In this document: piece after piece, positions 6,909-9,052 of the stretch
Layout: every line of letters begins with the position of its first letter
Position numbering within the stretch: the stretch's first letter is position 1
Assembly (NCBI GenBank): GCA_043769845.1
Contig: JAYVIX010000271.1
Coordinates: 1-9,052, forward strand
Direction of reading: 5' to 3'
Length of the DNA: 9,052 nt
Source of the DNA: UBA9547 sp043769845
GTDB lineage: Bacteria > Bacteroidota > Bacteroidia > Cytophagales > UBA9547
Position numbers and translations under genes: made by a program
The notes under the pieces: model-generated
The model's input: only the letters and a program-made list of their open reading frames with translations
What the model was told of the DNA's origin: nothing
The model's database searches: none

Positions 6909-8405
6909 ATGTCGAAAATAATTCAGTTTCTGAATAGTCCCAAATGTGTCGTTTTCACGATTGTGCTAACGGTTTTGTTGCACGTGTTTTTCCTAAACAT
7001 GCCACCAAAATCCATGCATCTTTGGCGACAAGCCAACACATTGGCCATGGCGCGCAATTTCTATGAAGAAGGAATGAACGTTTTTGAACCACGTGTAGAT
7101 AATCGCTTTGAAACAGATGGAATCACAGGTAGTCAGTTTCCCAGTTTTGAGATTTTATTAGCCTCCATTTATCAACTATCAGGAGAAATTTATTTCATTC
7201 AAAGAGCTTATTGTTTATTACTTCATTTACTGGGTATTTGGGGAATTTATTTATTAACCAATGCTCTGACTTCCAACAGATTGATTTCCAATATTGCCTC
7301 TTGGGCGTATACTTGGTCGCCCATGCTTTTTTACTACGCCATCACCGCTCTGCCAGACGATTTGGCTTTACCAGCTTCCATTTGGGGGCTTTATTTCTTT
7401 CTGAAATGGTTTAAAAGTTGGGTGTTAGAAAATCAAAGTTCCACTTTTTATATGTTGATGGCGTTGCTATTGGTGACACTCGCAGGGCTTACCAAACTGC
7501 AATACTTGGCATTGTGTTTCTTCATTCTGGCATATGTTTATCAGCAAAAGCATGTTTTGACTGTAAAACATTGGGTAGGGTTTGCCATTTTTGGCGCCTT
7601 GACCTCTGGCATTTCGTTGGCATGGTATAAATACGCCAGTTGGCTTATCCTAAAAAGTGGCCTTACCGATATTGGCCTCACCCTAAACCCAGAAACTGAC
7701 TTAAAAACAGGTTTTTCGATCTTAATGTCGAACCTGACTCAGTCTTTGCCTGAGCTGATTCTCAATTATGTTTCCTTCGCATTTTTGCTTGCCAGCGGTT
7801 ATTTCCTATTTGTTAGGAAAACGGACAATTCGATACTTCGGAATGCCTTTTTTGCATGGGCTGGCATCTTTGTGGTCTATCATCTTTTCGAATTAGTCCG
7901 CATGCAACATCATGATTACTACATGATGCCTTATTTGCCCATTTTGACAATCGCTTCAGCATATGGAGCTTTTCATTTGTTTCAAAATCCTAAGCTTAGA
8001 ATCTATCTGGTTGTTTTGCTTTTAGCCCAACCCATTTTAGCTTTCGCACGCATTGTACCATCTCGTTTTTTAGAAGATGAAAAAAGCGCCACCAACGTAT
8101 TTTATAACGAAGCATCACTTCTCAAGCTCCAAAATGCAGTGCCTAATAATGCGCTTTGTGTCGTAGGGCCAGACAATTCCCGTTGCATTTACTTTTATTT
8201 TCTGCGAAAAAAAGGATTCTGTTTTCTCGAAGAAGTACCTTTCGAAGCCTCTCAATTGAAAGATTATATCAAAAGAGGAGCGAAATATATGTATGTCAGT
8301 CGAAGATCAATTGTAGAAGATGCACAATTCAAACCCTATTTCAACCAATTGATTTGTCAGCAAGATAGTTTTTATGTCTATTCGTTGAAAATGCCTAAAA
8401 AGTAG
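6909..8405 (+). CDS. Second GT-C family membrane glycosyltransferase (divergent from its neighbour)
   Basis: This 498-residue multi-pass membrane protein has the GT-C layout: a hydrophobic segment at about 13-30, a large first loop, many further membrane segments to about 385, and a soluble C-terminal region of about 110 residues. The first loop lacks the DEGR motif of the upstream gene. Instead it has HLWRQANTLAMARNF (37-51), EPRVD (60-64) and GSQFPSFE (74-81), typical of another GT39-like subgroup in which WRQAD-T is common, so N43 replaces the usual Asp. Other motifs are ALPDDLALPA (147-156), LTKLQY (194-199) and HHDYYMMPYLP (334-344). The ATG at 6909 gives a 5-bp gap to the upstream gene and a normal N-terminus. 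The in-frame ATG at 6873 would add 12 polar residues and overlap that gene. Donor and acceptor are unknown. The stop codon touches a heptamer array. Confidence 0.82.
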   Translation: MSKIIQFLNSPKCVVFTIVLTVLLHVFFLNMPPKSMHLWRQANTLAMARNFYEEGMNVFEPRVDNRFETDGITGSQFPSFEILLASIYQLSGEIYFIQRAYCLLLHLLGIWGIYLLTNALTSNRLISNIASWAYTWSPMLFYYAITALPDDLALPASIWGLYFFLKWFKSWVLENQSSTFYMLMALLLVTLAGLTKLQYLALCFFILAYVYQQKHVLTVKHWVGFAIFGALTSGISLAWYKYASWLILKSGLTDIGLTLNPETDLKTGFSILMSNLTQSLPELILNYVSFAFLLASGYFLFVRKTDNSILRNAFFAWAGIFVVYHLFELVRMQHHDYYMMPYLPILTIASAYGAFHLFQNPKLRIYLVVLLLAQPILAFARIVPSRFLEDEKSATNVFYNEASLLKLQNAVPNNALCVVGPDNSRCIYFYFLRKKGFCFLEEVPFEASQLKDYIKRGAKYMYVSRRSIVEDAQFKPYFNQLICQQDSFYVYSLKMPKK

Positions 8406-8452
8406 TTAAAAGTTAATAGTCGAGAGTTAATAGTCGAGAGTAAATAGTTCTG
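8404..8452 (+). repeat. Tandem heptamer array (AGTTAAT type) at the glycosyltransferase stop codon
   Basis: Seven consecutive 7-base units all begin with AGT: AGTTAAA (8404-8410), AGTTAAT (8411-8417), AGTCGAG (8418-8424), AGTTAAT (8425-8431), AGTCGAG (8432-8438), AGTAAAT (8439-8445), AGTTCTG (8446-8452). The stop codon TAG (8403-8405) overlaps the first unit by two bases. In sense orientation relative to the preceding gene, this is the same arrangement as the array at 4560-4601. Confidence 0.9.
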
Positions 8453-8470
8453 CATTCTATATCTAGATCT

Positions 8471-8490
8471 ACCTCAACCATGGTTGAGGT
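8471..8490. repeat. Perfect 20-bp palindrome
   Basis: The half-site ACCTCAACCA is followed directly by its exact reverse complement TGGTTGAGGT, with no spacer. There is no adjacent T-run, so it is unlikely to be a terminator. It could be a dyad binding site for a dimeric protein or a REP-like palindromic element. It lies between the heptamer array and the terminator, at the meeting point of two convergent genes, so an operator for a promoter here is unlikely. Confidence 0.8.
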
Positions 8491-8494
8491 CCTT

Positions 8495-8521
8495 TGAACA
8501 TGCAATATTGAACAATGTTCA
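8495..8521. repeat. Short inverted repeat TGAACAT / ATGTTCA
   Basis: TGAACAT (8495-8501) is the reverse complement of ATGTTCA (8515-8521), with a 13-nt spacer. The right half also forms a tighter dyad, GAACAATGTTC (8510-8520). With only 7 bp this could be chance, but it sits in a 100-base stretch holding two much stronger palindromes. Confidence 0.4.
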
Positions 8522-8523
8522 GA

Positions 8524-8564
8524 CATAAAAAAGGCCTTCGTTCATCACGAAGGCCTTTTTTATG
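8524..8564. terminator. Bidirectional Rho-independent terminator
   Basis: Arms 8524-8541 and 8547-8564 are perfectly complementary over 18 bp around a 5-nt loop. The core is GGCCTTCGT, with A6 on the left and T6 on the right, so it carries a T-run in both directions. It serves the convergent glycosyltransferase unit (+) and pdhA (-), whose stop codon is only 14 bases away. Confidence 0.93.
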
Positions 8565-8578
8565 ATACAAACTAAAGA

Positions 8579-9052
8579 TTAGTCGATATTGAAAGGATAA
8601 TCTTCCTGCACGTACACATCTTTGTACGCTTCTGATTTGTCAGGGAACGGAGAATCTTCTGCAAACTTAACAGATGCTTCTACCGTTACTTTTATTTTAG
8701 CGTCAATAGCCTCTAGTTCTGCTTCAGTGGCGTATTTCTTTTTGAAGATAACGTCTCTTACTTGCTCTATTGGGTCTTGCGCTTTGTATGCTTCTAGTTC
8801 TTCTTTGGTACGATACTTGGCAGGGTCAGACATCGAGTGACCTTTGTATCTGTACGTTTTAAATTCCAATAACGTAGGGCCATCGCCTTTGCGAGCACGA
8901 TCGGCTGCTTGTGCAGTAGCCAAATGAACTTCTTCTACTTTCATCGCATCTACAGCGTATGAAGGCATGTCGTACGATTCGCCAATTGTGTACAGTTCAG
9001 TTACGTTCGAGGTACGTTGTACCGAAGTACCCATCGCATAACCATTGTTTTC
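8579..9052 (-). CDS. pdhA: Pyruvate dehydrogenase E1 component subunit alpha (C-terminal part, cut by the window edge)
   Basis: This is the alpha subunit of the thiamine-diphosphate-dependent E1 of the pyruvate dehydrogenase complex, which decarboxylates pyruvate and feeds acetyl-CoA synthesis in the cytoplasm. The visible 157 residues start at the window edge with ENNGYAMGTSV, the strand just after the ThDP-binding GDG...N region, which lies outside. They continue with ERARKGDGPTLLEF-like sequence (here DRARKGDGPTLLEF) and the conserved YRYKGHSMSDPAKYRTKEE loop, which orders around ThDP and holds the mammalian phosphorylation sites. The end, DVYVQEDYPFNID, is typical of Bacteroidota PdhA. 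The Met at 9034 is internal, not a start, because the conserved ENNGYA precedes it in frame. About half of the usual 330-350 residues are seen. A terminator follows after 14 bases. Branched-chain E1 alpha is less likely. Confidence 0.94.
   Translation of the reverse strand, partial: ENNGYAMGTSVQRTSNVTELYTIGESYDMPSYAVDAMKVEEVHLATAQAADRARKGDGPTLLEFKTYRYKGHSMSDPAKYRTKEELEAYKAQDPIEQVRDVIFKKKYATEAELEAIDAKIKVTVEASVKFAEDSPFPDKSEAYKDVYVQEDYPFNID

Noticed and set aside
8404..8452. Heptamer arrays considered as a CRISPR array
   Set aside because: Units are 7 bases with no spacers. CRISPR repeats are about 24-48 bases separated by unique spacers, and no cas gene is present.
8471..8490. 20-bp palindrome as a terminator
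   Set aside because: No T-run follows in either direction and there is no loop. The true terminator is the adjacent 8524-8564 hairpin.

Overview
The window looks like a chromosomal segment of a Bacteroidota bacterium, perhaps from the Cytophagales; the order is a low-confidence guess. Four things point this way. There is a 701-residue secreted FG-GAP protein ending in a type IX secretion (T9SS) type A sorting domain. The ATP synthase epsilon subunit has the short 80-residue form. Upstream of atpD lies a Bacteroidota-style promoter, TTTG-N19-TAGCTTTG. Genes lack clear Shine-Dalgarno sites and are preceded by A/T-rich leaders.

Layout from left to right. Positions 1-191 are AT-rich with no supportable gene. 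Positions 192-356 (+) hold what may be a decayed small gene resembling the C-terminal domain of ribosomal protein bL12. A strong hairpin terminator (371-409) separates it from the convergent atpD-atpC unit (739-2238 and 430-672, both -), which has its own promoter at 2276-2306. Next on the minus strand come the T9SS-exported FG-GAP protein (2384-4489) and a nucleosidase of the MTA/SAH type (4589-5353). Diverging from the nucleosidase is a two-gene plus-strand unit (5449-6903 and 6909-8405, 5 bp apart) encoding two different multi-pass GT-C glycosyltransferases. This unit converges on the 3' end of pdhA (8579 to the right edge, -), and an 18-bp perfect-stem bidirectional terminator (8524-8564) lies between them.

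The genes are mostly independent housekeeping or cell-surface functions: ATP synthesis (AtpD, AtpC), pyruvate oxidation (PdhA), SAM by-product recycling (nucleosidase), a secreted surface protein, and two membrane enzymes that probably move sugars from polyprenyl-phosphate donors. I see no defence system, mobile element, CRISPR array or RNA gene.

The most unusual signal is non-coding. Three of the intergenic regions carry short tandem arrays with a strict 7-bp period, and each array begins on or overlaps the stop codon of the gene before it (atpD, the nucleosidase, the second glycosyltransferase). Two arrays are AGTTAAT-type and share the same terminal unit, AGTTCTG. The third is ATGARTG-type and is arranged as a long inverted repeat between atpD and atpC. 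This looks like a family of heptanucleotide repeats associated with gene 3' ends.
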